Shown: positions 23,578-34,168 of the stretch, piece by piece
Layout: each line of letters begins with the position of its first letter
Numbering within the stretch: the first letter of the stretch is position 1
Notes under the pieces: model-generated
Databases searched by the model: none
What the model was told of the DNA's origin: nothing
Seen by the model: only the letters and a program-made list of their open reading frames with translations
Assembly (NCBI GenBank): GCA_023229245.1
Contig: JALNZU010000015.1
Coordinates: 1 to 64,000, forward strand
Source: Bacteroidales bacterium
GTDB lineage: Bacteria; Bacteroidota; Bacteroidia; Bacteroidales; F082
DNA length: 64,000 nt
Direction: 5' to 3'
Position numbers and translations under genes: made by a program

Positions 23578-25734
23578 ATGAAAAAGTTTATTTATTTAGT
23601 ATTTGCCTTATTAACCAGTTCTCATTTTGTTTTAGCCGGTGAAGGGATGTGGATACCGGTTTTACTTCAACAGCTCAACGAACAGGAGATGCAGCAAATG
23701 GGTATGCGCATCACTGCCGAAGACATATACAGCATCAACCAATCGAGTTTGAAAGATGCCATAGTACTTTTTGGGCGAGGCTGTACGGGCGAGATAATTT
23801 CTAACCAGGGCTTGTTGCTCACCAACCATCATTGCGGATATGGTCAGATACAACGACATAGTACCCTGCAAAACGATTATCTCAAAAATGGTTTCTGGGC
23901 TATGAATCAAACTGAGGAGCTGCCTAATCCCGGACTTACAGTTACCATGATGGTAAAAATGGAAGAGGTAACGGAAAAAGTATTGGATGGAGTAACCAAT
24001 GAGATGACCGAATCCGAACGCAACACCATCATTAAAGACAACATCAAAAAAATCACAGAAACAGCTGATCAGGAGAGCGGTTTGACGACTACTATCAGAC
24101 CGTTCTACCATGGAAATCAGTATTATATCATTTACAACCGTATATTTAAAGATATACGCTTAGTGGGGGCTCCCCCATCGAATATTGGTAAGTTTGGAGG
24201 CGATACCGATAACTGGATGTGGCCACGTCATACTGGCGATTTCTCCCTTTTCCGGATTTATGTGGATAAAGATGGAAATCCTGCTGAATACCATCCCGAC
24301 AATATACCTTATACACCTGATTTTCATCTCCCGATTTCTATCAAAGGGATAGATGAAGGAGATTTTACTTTTGTGTTCGGGTATCCGGCACGTACAAATC
24401 AATACTTACCCGCAGCGGCAGTACATATGATCACTGAAGTCTCAAATCCAGCTCGAATAGCACTGCGCCAAAAAAGATTGGAAGTGTTTAAACGCTATTC
24501 CGACACCGATCCAAAAATTCGTATTCAATATGCTGCCAAAGATGCTGGGGTAGGAAATGCGTGGAAGAAAATGATAGGCGAAAGCAAAGGCATACACCGA
24601 CTACATGCCATCGACCGGAAACAGGAAACAGAAACACGATTTACTGAATGGGCAAAAACTGACCCCAAGCTGAAAAAGATGTACAGCGAACTGATCCCTG
24701 CTTTCGAACAAAACTACAAGCAGTTAGAGAAGCTTACGCTGGCAATGGATTATATAAACGAAGCCGGAATGGGAATAGAGCTCTTTCAACTTGCCAACCG
24801 GTTTCGACCATTAGCTACCGAACTGCAAAAGACAACGATTGACCCAGACAAGCTACAAGAGTTGGAAACAACCTTAAAAAGTTTTATTCAAAGCTTTTTC
24901 AAAGACTATCATCAGCCTATTGACCGGGAGGTAGCAGCAGCTTTGTTAGCCCTTTGGACAGAAAATCAGCCAGAAAATTTCCGGCCTGATTTTCTAAATG
25001 TGATCGCTCAAAAAGGCAATGTGCAGGCAGCGGTAAACAATTTGTTTGATAAAAGCATGTTTACTTCACCGGCAAACATTGAGAAATGGATGCAGCTCAA
25101 CCCAAAGAAAAAACTAAAAAAATTAGGACAGGACCCTGTCTGGCAAGCCATCTCTGATATTCATAGCTTCAGCCAGTCCAATCTCCTCCAGCCCATGCGC
25201 GCTATTACCGCCTCCAACGACAGCTTGCAACGGCTATATATGAAAGGTCTGATGGCAATGCAGCCCGGCAAGCGTTTCTATCCCGATGCTAATTTCACCC
25301 TTAGAGTAACCTATGGAAAAATAGAAGGATATTCACCAGCCGATGCCATATACTATAGTCCTTATACTACCCTTGACGGCATCATGGAGAAAGAAAACCC
25401 CGATATTTTCGACTATGTAGTAGAAGACCGGCTGAAAGAACTATATCACACAGGTGATTTCGAACCTTATGCCGATACTGAGGGGCGACTGCGAATAGCT
25501 TTTGCCGCATCCAACCATACTACAGGCGGCAACTCGGGAAGCCCGGTGCTCAATGCCGACGGACAAATGATAGGACTGAATTTCGACAGATGCTGGGAAG
25601 GAACTATGAGCGACCTGATGTACGATCCGGCTATGTGCCGAAACATATCGGTTGATATACGATACGTGCTGTTTATCATTGATAAATTTGCACAAGCAAC
25701 ACACCTGATTGATGAGATGACAATTATCCGATAA
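23578..25734 (+). CDS. dpp11: S46 dipeptidyl peptidase, DPP11 type (Asp/Glu-specific)
   Basis: 718 residues. A signal peptide (about 1-20) exports it to the periplasm. The catalytic triad is visible: His85 (TNHHCGYG), Asp221 (RHTGDFSLFR) and Ser653 (TGGNSGSPV). Arg671, 18 residues after the Ser (LNFDRCWEGTMSD), sits where P. gingivalis DPP11 has Arg673; DPP7 has Gly there. So preference for Asp or Glu at P1 is predicted. It removes dipeptides from peptide N-termini to feed amino-acid catabolism. The family is largely restricted to Bacteroidota and some Proteobacteria. It stands alone on the plus strand. Confidence 0.9.
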   Translation: MKKFIYLVFALLTSSHFVLAGEGMWIPVLLQQLNEQEMQQMGMRITAEDIYSINQSSLKDAIVLFGRGCTGEIISNQGLLLTNHHCGYGQIQRHSTLQNDYLKNGFWAMNQTEELPNPGLTVTMMVKMEEVTEKVLDGVTNEMTESERNTIIKDNIKKITETADQESGLTTTIRPFYHGNQYYIIYNRIFKDIRLVGAPPSNIGKFGGDTDNWMWPRHTGDFSLFRIYVDKDGNPAEYHPDNIPYTPDFHLPISIKGIDEGDFTFVFGYPARTNQYLPAAAVHMITEVSNPARIALRQKRLEVFKRYSDTDPKIRIQYAAKDAGVGNAWKKMIGESKGIHRLHAIDRKQETETRFTEWAKTDPKLKKMYSELIPAFEQNYKQLEKLTLAMDYINEAGMGIELFQLANRFRPLATELQKTTIDPDKLQELETTLKSFIQSFFKDYHQPIDREVAAALLALWTENQPENFRPDFLNVIAQKGNVQAAVNNLFDKSMFTSPANIEKWMQLNPKKKLKKLGQDPVWQAISDIHSFSQSNLLQPMRAITASNDSLQRLYMKGLMAMQPGKRFYPDANFTLRVTYGKIEGYSPADAIYYSPYTTLDGIMEKENPDIFDYVVEDRLKELYHTGDFEPYADTEGRLRIAFAASNHTTGGNSGSPVLNADGQMIGLNFDRCWEGTMSDLMYDPAMCRNISVDIRYVLFIIDKFAQATHLIDEMTIIR

Positions 25735-25952
25735 CGACTTGGGTAAGACTTTTTTTAATTGCTAAAGTCGAATGAAAATAGAAAGCTGACAAGAGGCTAT
25801 TGCATGCCATTTCGGATAGCCCGAATCTTATAATTCAGGAGGTGATACTGACATGAAATTGTCCCCAACTTTACGTACAAAATTTTACTGTAAAGATCTA
25901 TTTACGATACTAATCTGTCTTGTCTTTCTTGATTTGTAAACTAATTCCCATC

Positions 25953-27320
25953 ATGGCTAAAACAAAAACTGTCTTTTTCTGTAAAAACTGTGGAAACGAA
26001 TCCCCCAAATGGGTCGGAAGATGTCCTGCCTGCGGTGAGTGGAACACCTATGTAGAAGAAACCACTGTCACAGGAAAAAAATCGGCTGTAGCTTCGCTTA
26101 AATCACAGTCTCTGACAAGCAAACCCTTGGCTGTACAGGAAATCAGCAGTCAGGCCGTGAGCCGGATTGATCTCGGTTACGGCGAGTTGAACAGGGTATT
26201 AGGTGGTGGATTGGTTCCCGGTTCCTTAGTCCTCGTAGGAGGCGAGCCGGGTATAGGGAAATCTACACTAATGTTGCAAGTGGCTTTGCAGTTCGACAAT
26301 CTGAAGGTGTTATATATCAGTGGAGAGGAAAGCCAGCAACAACTGAAAATGCGTGCCGATCGTATAGGTATCAACAATCCAAACTGTTTTATCCTCACCG
26401 AAACTGATACGCTTGTCATCAGCAAACATATTGACGATCTGAAGCCCGATATCGTCGTAGTAGATTCCATACAAACCATGCAATCACCTTTGCTTGATGC
26501 AGCTGCAGGAAGCATCTCACAGATCAGGGAAACAGCATCCGAATTGAATAGGCTTGCAAAAACTACTCATTTCCCGGTATTTTTGATCGGACACATCACA
26601 AAAGATGGGAGTATAGCCGGTCCAAAAATACTAGAGCATATGGTGGATACTGTGCTTCAGTTTGAAGGCGACAGGCATTATGGTTTTCGTATTTTACGTA
26701 CTATTAAAAACCGTTTTGGATCAGCTTCCGAGCTGGGTATTTTTGAGATGCATGCTGCTGGCTTGCGTGAAGTAAGCAACCCCAGTGAGATCCTGCTTTC
26801 GCAACGCGAAGAAGAAATGAGCGGTATAGCTATTGCAGCTATGATAGAAGGAGTTCGGCCTATGCTTATTGAAACACAAGCACTTGTCAGCACAGCCGCT
26901 TATGGAACACCTCAACGATCAGGGACAGGATTCGATCTGAGAAGACTGAATATGCTATTAGCCGTATTGGAAAAGAGAGCAGGATTCAGACTGTCAGCAT
27001 TGGATGTATTCCTGAATATAGCCGGTGGCATACGGGTTGACGATCCGGCTACTGATCTGTCCGTTATAGCCAGTATATTGTCTTCAAACGAAGATATACC
27101 TATCAGCTCCAAAAAATGCTTTGCCGCTGAAGTAGGCCTCTCAGGCGAGATAAGGGCAGTAAACCGAATAGAAGCACGCATAGCCGAAGCAGATAAATTA
27201 GGGTTCCATACAATTTTTATTTCCAAATACAATAACAAAGGATTGGACCACCAACGGTATTCATTGAAAATTATCCCGATCGCTACAGTTAAGCAGTTGT
27301 TTGAACAACTTTTTGATTGA
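25953..27320 (+). CDS. radA: DNA repair protein RadA
   Basis: 455 residues from the ATG at 25953; an upstream start would add 11 residues that do not fit the family. The N-terminal zinc finger is CKNCG then CPACGEW, the Walker A is GGEPGIGKST (about 95-104), the RadA motif is KNRFG, and the C-terminal Lon-protease-like domain has the FAAEVGLSGEIRAVNRIEAR segment. RadA is a RecA-like branch-migration ATPase that processes recombination intermediates. No partner gene is adjacent. Confidence 0.96.
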   Translation: MAKTKTVFFCKNCGNESPKWVGRCPACGEWNTYVEETTVTGKKSAVASLKSQSLTSKPLAVQEISSQAVSRIDLGYGELNRVLGGGLVPGSLVLVGGEPGIGKSTLMLQVALQFDNLKVLYISGEESQQQLKMRADRIGINNPNCFILTETDTLVISKHIDDLKPDIVVVDSIQTMQSPLLDAAAGSISQIRETASELNRLAKTTHFPVFLIGHITKDGSIAGPKILEHMVDTVLQFEGDRHYGFRILRTIKNRFGSASELGIFEMHAAGLREVSNPSEILLSQREEEMSGIAIAAMIEGVRPMLIETQALVSTAAYGTPQRSGTGFDLRRLNMLLAVLEKRAGFRLSALDVFLNIAGGIRVDDPATDLSVIASILSSNEDIPISSKKCFAAEVGLSGEIRAVNRIEARIAEADKLGFHTIFISKYNNKGLDHQRYSLKIIPIATVKQLFEQLFD

Positions 27321-27401
27321 GACCAACTAAAGAAAATTCTCTATCTGACTTTGCTACATTAAAAAAAATTACTTTTACCCAAGTGTAAACCCCTATGGTC
27401 T

Positions 27402-28265
27402 ATGATCAAGATAACCGAAACTGTCAGGGATGCGCTTCAAGGGATTGACAGATGGATACCAACCTCATCCAAGACAGCTTATACCCAATCATTATTGAAA
27501 GCCGGTTTTTCTATAGTTGACTGCGGAAGTTTTGTATCGCCTAAAGTAGTGGCCCAAATGTCCGATACGGCAGAAGTCCTTGCGCATATCAGCTTACCGG
27601 ATCCGGCACCCAGGATAATGGTATTGGTTGTAAACAGCCAAGGCATTGATAAAGCTGTTTCTTCCGGTAAGGTCAATATGCTGTCATTTCCGTATTCTAT
27701 CTCTCCTACATTTCTGAAACGCAACCTCAACACCGACAAAAAACAAGCTCTAAGCCTCATACAAGAGCTGATAAAAAAGTCTCTTCCTTATCAGTTTGAG
27801 TGGGTAGTCTATCTCTCAATGGGTCTTGGCAATCCTTATGGTGATGAGTGGAGCATGCAATTGCTTATGGATGAAATAGCGATTTTGTATGAATCAGGTT
27901 TGCGAAATCTGCCCTTATCCGATATATTGGGGATTGCTAATCCAGATTTGATCTATAATGTATATGTAACCCTTATTGATGCTTTTCCTGAAATAGATTT
28001 TGGATTGCATTTACACACCAAACCATCTGAGAGTCAGTCGAAAATAGAAGCGGCATGGGAAGCTGGTGTACGCAGTTACGAAACGGCACTCAATGGCATG
28101 GGTGGATGCCCTACAGCCGCTAACGAACTTCTTGGAAATCTGAATTCCTGGGAACTGATTACCTTTTGCAATACCCGAAACATTCCTCACGGAATAAATG
28201 AAACAGCATTATTGGAAGCTGGTGAATTAGTTAGAAGTATCTTCAATCCAACCAAACCTTCATAG
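27402..28265 (+). CDS. HMG-CoA lyase-like aldolase
   Basis: 287 residues. The family's RDALQ metal motif (residues 9-13), the HLHTK metal-binding pair (about 210) and the catalytic-loop Cys in NGMGGCPTA are all present. HMG-CoA lyase cleaves 3-hydroxy-3-methylglutaryl-CoA to acetoacetate and acetyl-CoA, the last step of leucine degradation. The pattern fits this enzyme, but related pyruvate-carboxyltransferase-fold members could be meant. The gene stops one base before the ATG of a large hybrid histidine kinase, so they are likely co-translated, an unusual partnership. Confidence 0.85.
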   Translation: MIKITETVRDALQGIDRWIPTSSKTAYTQSLLKAGFSIVDCGSFVSPKVVAQMSDTAEVLAHISLPDPAPRIMVLVVNSQGIDKAVSSGKVNMLSFPYSISPTFLKRNLNTDKKQALSLIQELIKKSLPYQFEWVVYLSMGLGNPYGDEWSMQLLMDEIAILYESGLRNLPLSDILGIANPDLIYNVYVTLIDAFPEIDFGLHLHTKPSESQSKIEAAWEAGVRSYETALNGMGGCPTAANELLGNLNSWELITFCNTRNIPHGINETALLEAGELVRSIFNPTKPS

Positions 28266-28266
28266 A

Positions 28267-31200
28267 ATGATTCAACTTGATTTAATTTATAATCTAGCCG
28301 TATTGGTAGCTCTCAGCGTGTTTTCTGGTTTTATTGACCACAGATACGATCGAAAGACCACTATGGGAAAAATATTACAAGGATTGCTTTTTGGCTTAGC
28401 TGCTATAGTTGGAATGATGTATCCTTTTCATTTTATGGAAGGAATGATTTTCGATGGCAGATCAATAGTGATCAGCGTAGCAGCTTATTTTTTTGGTCCT
28501 TTGAGCGGGCTTATCAGCGCTATAATGGCAGTAGCTTATCGGCTATACTTAGGAGGTGTAGGAATATTAATGGGTTCATTAGTAATTCTTGCTGCTTATC
28601 TGATTGGTTCTGCCTTTTATTTTCACATCAGGCGGTCGTCCAGAATACCCTCCAACTATGCCCGTTTTTATATGCTCGGAGTAATGGTTCATTTAGTGAT
28701 GATGTTGCTTATACTGACCTTACCTTCTGTTTACAGAGCCGAAACTTTCTATGTCATAGGCTTTACAGTATTAGGAATTTACCCGATAGTAACTATCATT
28801 ATCGCAAAAATTTTACTTGATCAGGAGGCAACACGTATTCTCTTTACCCAATTATCCGACAGTGAGCAATTTTTTCGAACCAGCTTCTTTTCTATAGCCG
28901 ATGGCATATTAATCACCGATACTCAAGGAAAGATCTTGAAATGCAATCCTATTGCAGAGAAACTAATTGGAAAGCCGTCTTCCGAGCTCATCGGAAAAAA
29001 ATTCAACCAGATAGTAAACTTCAAGCATGCAGACCCGGCTTCACAAGTCCACAATCCGATTGATGAAGCTTTACGAATTAAAGGAGTGGTGAATAATGAT
29101 ACTTTCTTTTTAGAAAAGGCTGATGGGAAACTCATTCCTCTCATTGGAAGCACTGCACCTATTACGCAAGAAGCTGGTAACATTATTGGTATAGTGATGG
29201 TCTTCAACGATTCTAGCAAAAACCTTAATCTGCAGCAACAATGGGTATTAAGCAGCAAAGCTTATCAAGTCTTTTTCAACAGGATAAAAGCAACTACTTT
29301 CATTTTAAACCAACAGGGCATTTTTATAGATGTAAACGAAGGTGTTGAAAAAATGTACGGCTATAAAAGGGAGGAGCTGATTGGAAAACCATTAGACCTA
29401 TTGTCGGTTTCAGGGTTACCAGACAGCCTTCTTATTCAACAAACCTTGTCAAAAGTTTTTGAAGGACACAGTATTAGAAAAGAGGTATGGGGTAAACGCA
29501 AGAACGGTGAAGTTTTTCCGATATCGGTCATATTCTTACAAACAAATTTTTATGGTGAAGCTGCCGTATTAGCTATTGCAAGGGATACAAGCGACGAAAA
29601 AAATATTGCACAAGCTCTTAGGTTTAGCGAAGAACGCTATCGTACACTGTTTGAATACAGTCCACTCGGAATACTGCTTGAAGACTTAGACGGTACTATA
29701 TTAGAAGTCAATCAAACTTTCACCCGTTTGTATGGATACAGTGCCAAAGAGTTGATAGGACAGCATGTTCGCATCATTGCCCCTGAATCTCATAAACATT
29801 TGGTAGAGGAAAACATCAAATCCATTATTAAAAACAAGATTTTAATATCTTCTTTAGACAGCATCACCAAACAAGGTACTATCCGCCAAAGCCGATTGAT
29901 TGAGACTTTAGTATCACTTCCCGACGGAAAACAAGGTATATTATCCATATCCGAAGATATTTCTGATCAGGTTCGCGCCGAACAAAAAAAAGCAGAAACA
30001 GAATCGCGCTTTAAAGCAATCCTATCATTGGTTCCTGATATTTATTTTCGTTTTGATGGTGAAGGACGTTACATAGATGGCTTTACAACCAGTACAGAAA
30101 TGTTGATAGCTCCAATGGAAAACATGATAAACAGTTTGATTTATGATGTCTTGCCCCCCTCCTTAGCGAAAACAACCAAAGAATACATTCAAAAAACCAT
30201 AGAAACAGGTGAGCTGCACGAATTCGACTACAGTCTTGGAGAGGGTGCTGATAAACAATGGTATAATGCACGAATGATCAAAAGCGGTAGCTGGGAAGTA
30301 CTGACAATACTACAAAATATTACCGACAGAAAATTATCAGAGATCGAAATCAATAAGCAGAAATATTTTATTGAGACACTGTTAGATTCTATCCCCAATC
30401 CGATCTTTTATTTGAATACACAAGGTGTATATCTTGGAATAAACAAAGCATTTCAAGATTGGTTTGGCGTTTCAAAAACGGAGATAATTGGAAAAACCCT
30501 GTTACAGATCGACCCTCATGAAGTAGCTTTACGAAACATAGAATCAGATCAACGAATATTTGATAGGATTGATCAAGTTCAGTCGTTAGACCGAGAGATG
30601 ACATTACCCACCGGAGAAAAGCGAACGGTCATTCTTAACAAATCTCCTTTTCACGATGAAATAGGACAAGTAAGCGGACTGATAGGATTGATAGTTGATA
30701 TAACCGAGCGAAAAAAAATGGAAACCGACTTGATGCTTGCCCGCAATAAAGCGTTGGAAAGTGATCGGCTGAAAACATCATTTCTCAACAATCTCAACCA
30801 CGAGATACGTACACCACTCAATGCCATAGTAGGTTTTTCAAACTTATTAAATGAAGCACACACACCCAATGAGCAGCAACACTTTGTTAACGTCATCAAC
30901 AATAATTCGGAGCAATTACTGCGTATCATTGACGATGTGTTAGCTGTCTCGCGCCTTGAATCTGAGATAATACCCTTAGATAAAAAGCATTTCAACATAA
31001 AACAGTTGCTGACTGATTTGAAACATACACTTACTACGGAGGCATATCGCAAAGGACTGCTGCTTATTGTCGAAAAACAAATCAGCGATATCTCACCTAC
31101 TATCTTTCACGATAAGGGGAAGGTCAGACAAATATTAGCTATACTTATCACCAACGCCATTAAATATACCATAGAAGGCAGAATAAGTATAGGTTTTACA

Positions 31201-31860
31201 GCTAACCAGCAAGGTATCAGCTTTTTTGTGAAAGACACAGGAATAGGAATACCCGAAAACGAACAAGCTTTAATATTTGACCGTTTCTTCAGAGGCGAAG
31301 AGTCGCAAAATCGGGCAATACGAGGTACCGGCCTTGGGCTAAACATAGCCAATACCCTGGCAAAACTGATTGGTGGAAGTATTCACTTAGAATCTAAACA
31401 AGGAATAGGTACCACATTTTATTTTGAACTCCCTTGTGAAGTACTAATATCAAGCACATCCGAATTGATAGTAGAATCAACATTCAAAAAGTTGAGTGCG
31501 TTACGAATACTTATCGCAGAAGACGAACAAAATAATTTCGACTATCTGAATATACTGCTGAAAGGCAATGTACAGTCTATTGACCATGCAAAAGACGGAG
31601 CAGAAGTTTTAGAAAAAGTTCAGTCTTATCCCTATGACCTGATATTAATGGATTTGAAAATGCCCAGAATAGATGGATTGGAGGCAACCAAACTTGTGTT
31701 AGCAGGTTTTCCCGACATGATCATCATTGCGCAAACTGCTTACTCACAGCCAGATGAGATCAATAAAGCACTTGAAGCCGGATGCCATGATTTTCTTATC
31801 AAACCCATTGAAAAGGAAAAACTGTTTGCTGCTGTTCAGAAAATATTTGAGAAAAATTAG
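28267..31860 (+). CDS. Hybrid histidine kinase with LytS-type sensor, five PAS domains and receiver
   Basis: 1197 residues. Residues 1-190 form a multi-helix 5TM LytS/YpdA-type sensor (FFGPLSGLISAIMAVAYRLY). About five PAS domains follow (200-320, 330-445, 455-570, 578-690, 698-815), then HisKA with His845 in NHEIRTPLNA, an HATPase with GTGLGLNIA (to about 1065), and a receiver (about 1078-1197) with phospho-acceptor Asp near 1127 (LMDLKMP). Typical LytS sensors have one GAF domain and no receiver, so the PAS chain and receiver are added. No response-regulator gene is adjacent. The signal is unknown; membrane or cell-wall signals are usual for 5TMR sensors. Confidence 0.9.
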   Translation: MIQLDLIYNLAVLVALSVFSGFIDHRYDRKTTMGKILQGLLFGLAAIVGMMYPFHFMEGMIFDGRSIVISVAAYFFGPLSGLISAIMAVAYRLYLGGVGILMGSLVILAAYLIGSAFYFHIRRSSRIPSNYARFYMLGVMVHLVMMLLILTLPSVYRAETFYVIGFTVLGIYPIVTIIIAKILLDQEATRILFTQLSDSEQFFRTSFFSIADGILITDTQGKILKCNPIAEKLIGKPSSELIGKKFNQIVNFKHADPASQVHNPIDEALRIKGVVNNDTFFLEKADGKLIPLIGSTAPITQEAGNIIGIVMVFNDSSKNLNLQQQWVLSSKAYQVFFNRIKATTFILNQQGIFIDVNEGVEKMYGYKREELIGKPLDLLSVSGLPDSLLIQQTLSKVFEGHSIRKEVWGKRKNGEVFPISVIFLQTNFYGEAAVLAIARDTSDEKNIAQALRFSEERYRTLFEYSPLGILLEDLDGTILEVNQTFTRLYGYSAKELIGQHVRIIAPESHKHLVEENIKSIIKNKILISSLDSITKQGTIRQSRLIETLVSLPDGKQGILSISEDISDQVRAEQKKAETESRFKAILSLVPDIYFRFDGEGRYIDGFTTSTEMLIAPMENMINSLIYDVLPPSLAKTTKEYIQKTIETGELHEFDYSLGEGADKQWYNARMIKSGSWEVLTILQNITDRKLSEIEINKQKYFIETLLDSIPNPIFYLNTQGVYLGINKAFQDWFGVSKTEIIGKTLLQIDPHEVALRNIESDQRIFDRIDQVQSLDREMTLPTGEKRTVILNKSPFHDEIGQVSGLIGLIVDITERKKMETDLMLARNKALESDRLKTSFLNNLNHEIRTPLNAIVGFSNLLNEAHTPNEQQHFVNVINNNSEQLLRIIDDVLAVSRLESEIIPLDKKHFNIKQLLTDLKHTLTTEAYRKGLLLIVEKQISDISPTIFHDKGKVRQILAILITNAIKYTIEGRISIGFTANQQGISFFVKDTGIGIPENEQALIFDRFFRGEESQNRAIRGTGLGLNIANTLAKLIGGSIHLESKQGIGTTFYFELPCEVLISSTSELIVESTFKKLSALRILIAEDEQNNFDYLNILLKGNVQSIDHAKDGAEVLEKVQSYPYDLILMDLKMPRIDGLEATKLVLAGFPDMIIIAQTAYSQPDEINKALEAGCHDFLIKPIEKEKLFAAVQKIFEKN

Positions 31861-31886
31861 TCTTCTTTGAAGCTATTTCACCGTGC

Positions 31887-33497
31887 TTATTTGATCAGCT
31901 TCAATAAGCTATTACTTCCATCGCTATATGTGATCCGTAAAAGGTACCATCCATGAGGAAGCTGTCCAAGCTCCGGAAACAATGACATGATCAGAAAGTC
32001 GTTTTTCTGTGATATGGCACTGAAAGCTTGCCGTTGCAGTATCGCAGCATATGGATTGATCAGTTCGACGGCTGTGATCAGTTTGTGATTATTCACCGTT
32101 AGTTTGCTATCAGAATTAATAGGGTTAGGATACAGTTTGGCAGTAAATGCTTCTCTCTGAAAAGCAGAGATACCCACCGATTCCTGTATCTCATAAGCCC
32201 CAAGATCAATAGTATCAAACTGTATGCGATGGTTCATGGAAAGATCATAATGCGGTAGCGTATAAAAAGGCAGATAATTAATACCGGCATTATAACATGA
32301 GCCATTCTTTGTCAGTGTATAGTCTTTATTGGCTTCATCGGTAAACCCGGGGTTCTCTTCTGTACAGTTTTCGTATATGCCAATAAAACTGCTTCCGCCA
32401 AAACCTTCTACTCCTTGCTGTACGGCACAGTAATAAAATTCTGGTACCGACACTATATCCCATATCCATACCTGCGATCCAAAAGGAGAATCGCTTTGAT
32501 TTCCCCATAATATACTGTTATACAATACCGGATGAGCTAATTCATTGCAGTAATAACCGCCTCCCATAGAAGCCTGATTGTTTACAATGGTCAGATTCGA
32601 CATTTTAGGAGATGCTGTAATATTGGCTATACCTCCGCCAAAAAATAATGCAGTATTATTTGCAATAAGCAGATTTGCAATAGCTCTTTCAGGCTTGCTG
32701 CGCAGAAAACCTATAGCACCTCCAAGACCACTATGATTTTCTTCAAAAACAGCATTTATCAGAAGTGGGTTGGAGTATTCAAACGAGACCGCACCTCCTA
32801 TGCCGGTGGACGAGTTCCTTTTAAAATATACGAATCTCAACTCAGGCTCTGAGCTGACAAAGCACAAGCCTCCGCCATAGCCATATATCAATCCTTCATT
32901 GCCAGCATAATTATTTTCAACCGCGCAATACTCTACGATCATATTTGTTTTATACGCATACATAGCACCTCCCCAATAATAGGCATAGTTGTTTGTCAGT
33001 CGGGAGTGCCGCATAGCTATATTACCAGAACGGATCACCCGTATAGCACCGCCATAGCAGTTGGCTGAATCGCCCACTGCTTTTCCGTAGCTGAACACAC
33101 AATATTCAAACAAGGACGAATCATTATCTAATGGAGTATCTTCAAAACGCAAGCCGTTCCAGCCTCCATCGTTGTTGTAAATAGTATGAAAACCCGAAGT
33201 GTCGGCAACTGTAAACACTATGCTGTCGCCTTGCTGACCAATGGCTTTGATACTTCCCTGTATGTGCATGGAATAATGCCCCTGAAAAATAATCTTTGTT
33301 CCTGCAGCAATATGCAGCTCTTCCAAATGGGGCACAATGACGTCTGAGGTTACGAACACAGTGTCGTATTGCCAAAATCCATGCTGTTCGCCGGATGCTG
33401 AGAAATTATTCTGTGAAAAAAGAAAATGACCTGAACTAAAGGCCAATACTATCACTACCCAGATAGGTTTCATAAAAATTTGGTTTTTGCGTGCCAA
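31887..33497 (-). CDS. Secreted beta-helix protein with T9SS sorting domain
   Basis: 536 residues. A signal peptide (about 1-28) is followed by parallel beta-helix repeats with many GG[AG] turns (YGGAIRVIRSGNIAMRHSRL, YWGGAMYAYKTN, GGGIANITASPKM), like the polymorphic outer membrane protein and 'choice-of-anchor' families. The last ~75 residues (LYPNPINSDSKLTVNNHK, then GWYLLRITYSDG) form a T9SS sorting domain. Expected at the cell surface or secreted; binding to polysaccharide or a surface is a common role of beta-helices, but nothing here shows it. Stands alone on the minus strand. Confidence 0.85.
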   Translation of the reverse strand: MARKNQIFMKPIWVVIVLAFSSGHFLFSQNNFSASGEQHGFWQYDTVFVTSDVIVPHLEELHIAAGTKIIFQGHYSMHIQGSIKAIGQQGDSIVFTVADTSGFHTIYNNDGGWNGLRFEDTPLDNDSSLFEYCVFSYGKAVGDSANCYGGAIRVIRSGNIAMRHSRLTNNYAYYWGGAMYAYKTNMIVEYCAVENNYAGNEGLIYGYGGGLCFVSSEPELRFVYFKRNSSTGIGGAVSFEYSNPLLINAVFEENHSGLGGAIGFLRSKPERAIANLLIANNTALFFGGGIANITASPKMSNLTIVNNQASMGGGYYCNELAHPVLYNSILWGNQSDSPFGSQVWIWDIVSVPEFYYCAVQQGVEGFGGSSFIGIYENCTEENPGFTDEANKDYTLTKNGSCYNAGINYLPFYTLPHYDLSMNHRIQFDTIDLGAYEIQESVGISAFQREAFTAKLYPNPINSDSKLTVNNHKLITAVELINPYAAILQRQAFSAISQKNDFLIMSLFPELGQLPHGWYLLRITYSDGSNSLLKLIK

Positions 33498-33613
33498 AAA
33501 TACCTTTAAAAGCTAAACAACGGTATCATTTTTCTTAGAAAGGCAGGTTTAAAGACGAATACAAATACCATATGAGCAGGCAGAATTTGCATGAATCCAG
33601 TTTGGCAGTCGTA

Positions 33614-34156
33614 TTAAAAACTTACTGTTTCAGCTTTGCTGTTGTTTTGCGTTGCTTCTTTGCTGTTCAATGGGTCAGGAATTCCAAACCGCTTAAAAAG
33701 ATGTGGAGCAAATTTTTCTATAGGCGAATACAGCAAGGATGTATTTTGCTTCTCCTTCGACAAGATATGATTTGTGATAGCGAAAAAGTTCAGCAGCATC
33801 AGAATCAAGCTTATGATAAGTGCTCCTTTGAGTATGCCGAATATGGCGCCGAGCAACCGGTTGAAAAAGCTTAGCACCAAGATTTTCACCAATTTTTCGA
33901 TCAGGCTACCTATCAATCGGATCACTATGACTATCAAAATAAAAGTAAGTACAAACGCAATCAGAGGTAGGTATTTACTTTGTAGCTGAAACAGGGTTGT
34001 TAAAAAGTCAGCCGTCACATCATAAAAGAAAAATGACACATAACCACCGATGATCAAAGCAGCCAAAGCGCTCAACTCAGCTATCAATCCGTTGTAAAAA
34101 CCCCGGATAGCTACTATGAGAAGAAGTACAATAAAAACAATATCAATGATTTGCAT
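33614..34156 (-). CDS. cvpA: CvpA family membrane protein
   Basis: 180 residues. Four hydrophobic segments (about 3-20, 30-48, 66-88, 105-125) and the opening DIVFIVLLLIVAIRGFYNGL with its RGFYNG turn match CvpA. A polar C-terminal tail (about 130-180) follows. CvpA is tied to colicin V production in E. coli and to envelope-stress tolerance elsewhere. Here it is directly downstream of an MlaF/MlaE pair (12-base gap), so a joint envelope role is plausible. Confidence 0.85.
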   Translation of the reverse strand: MQIIDIVFIVLLLIVAIRGFYNGLIAELSALAALIIGGYVSFFFYDVTADFLTTLFQLQSKYLPLIAFVLTFILIVIVIRLIGSLIEKLVKILVLSFFNRLLGAIFGILKGALIISLILMLLNFFAITNHILSKEKQNTSLLYSPIEKFAPHLFKRFGIPDPLNSKEATQNNSKAETVSF

Positions 34157-34168
34157 GGGAATGATTAT

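Noticed and set aside
33572..33874. 100-codon plus-strand frame opposite cvpA
   Set aside because: Antisense shadow of a clear CvpA gene.
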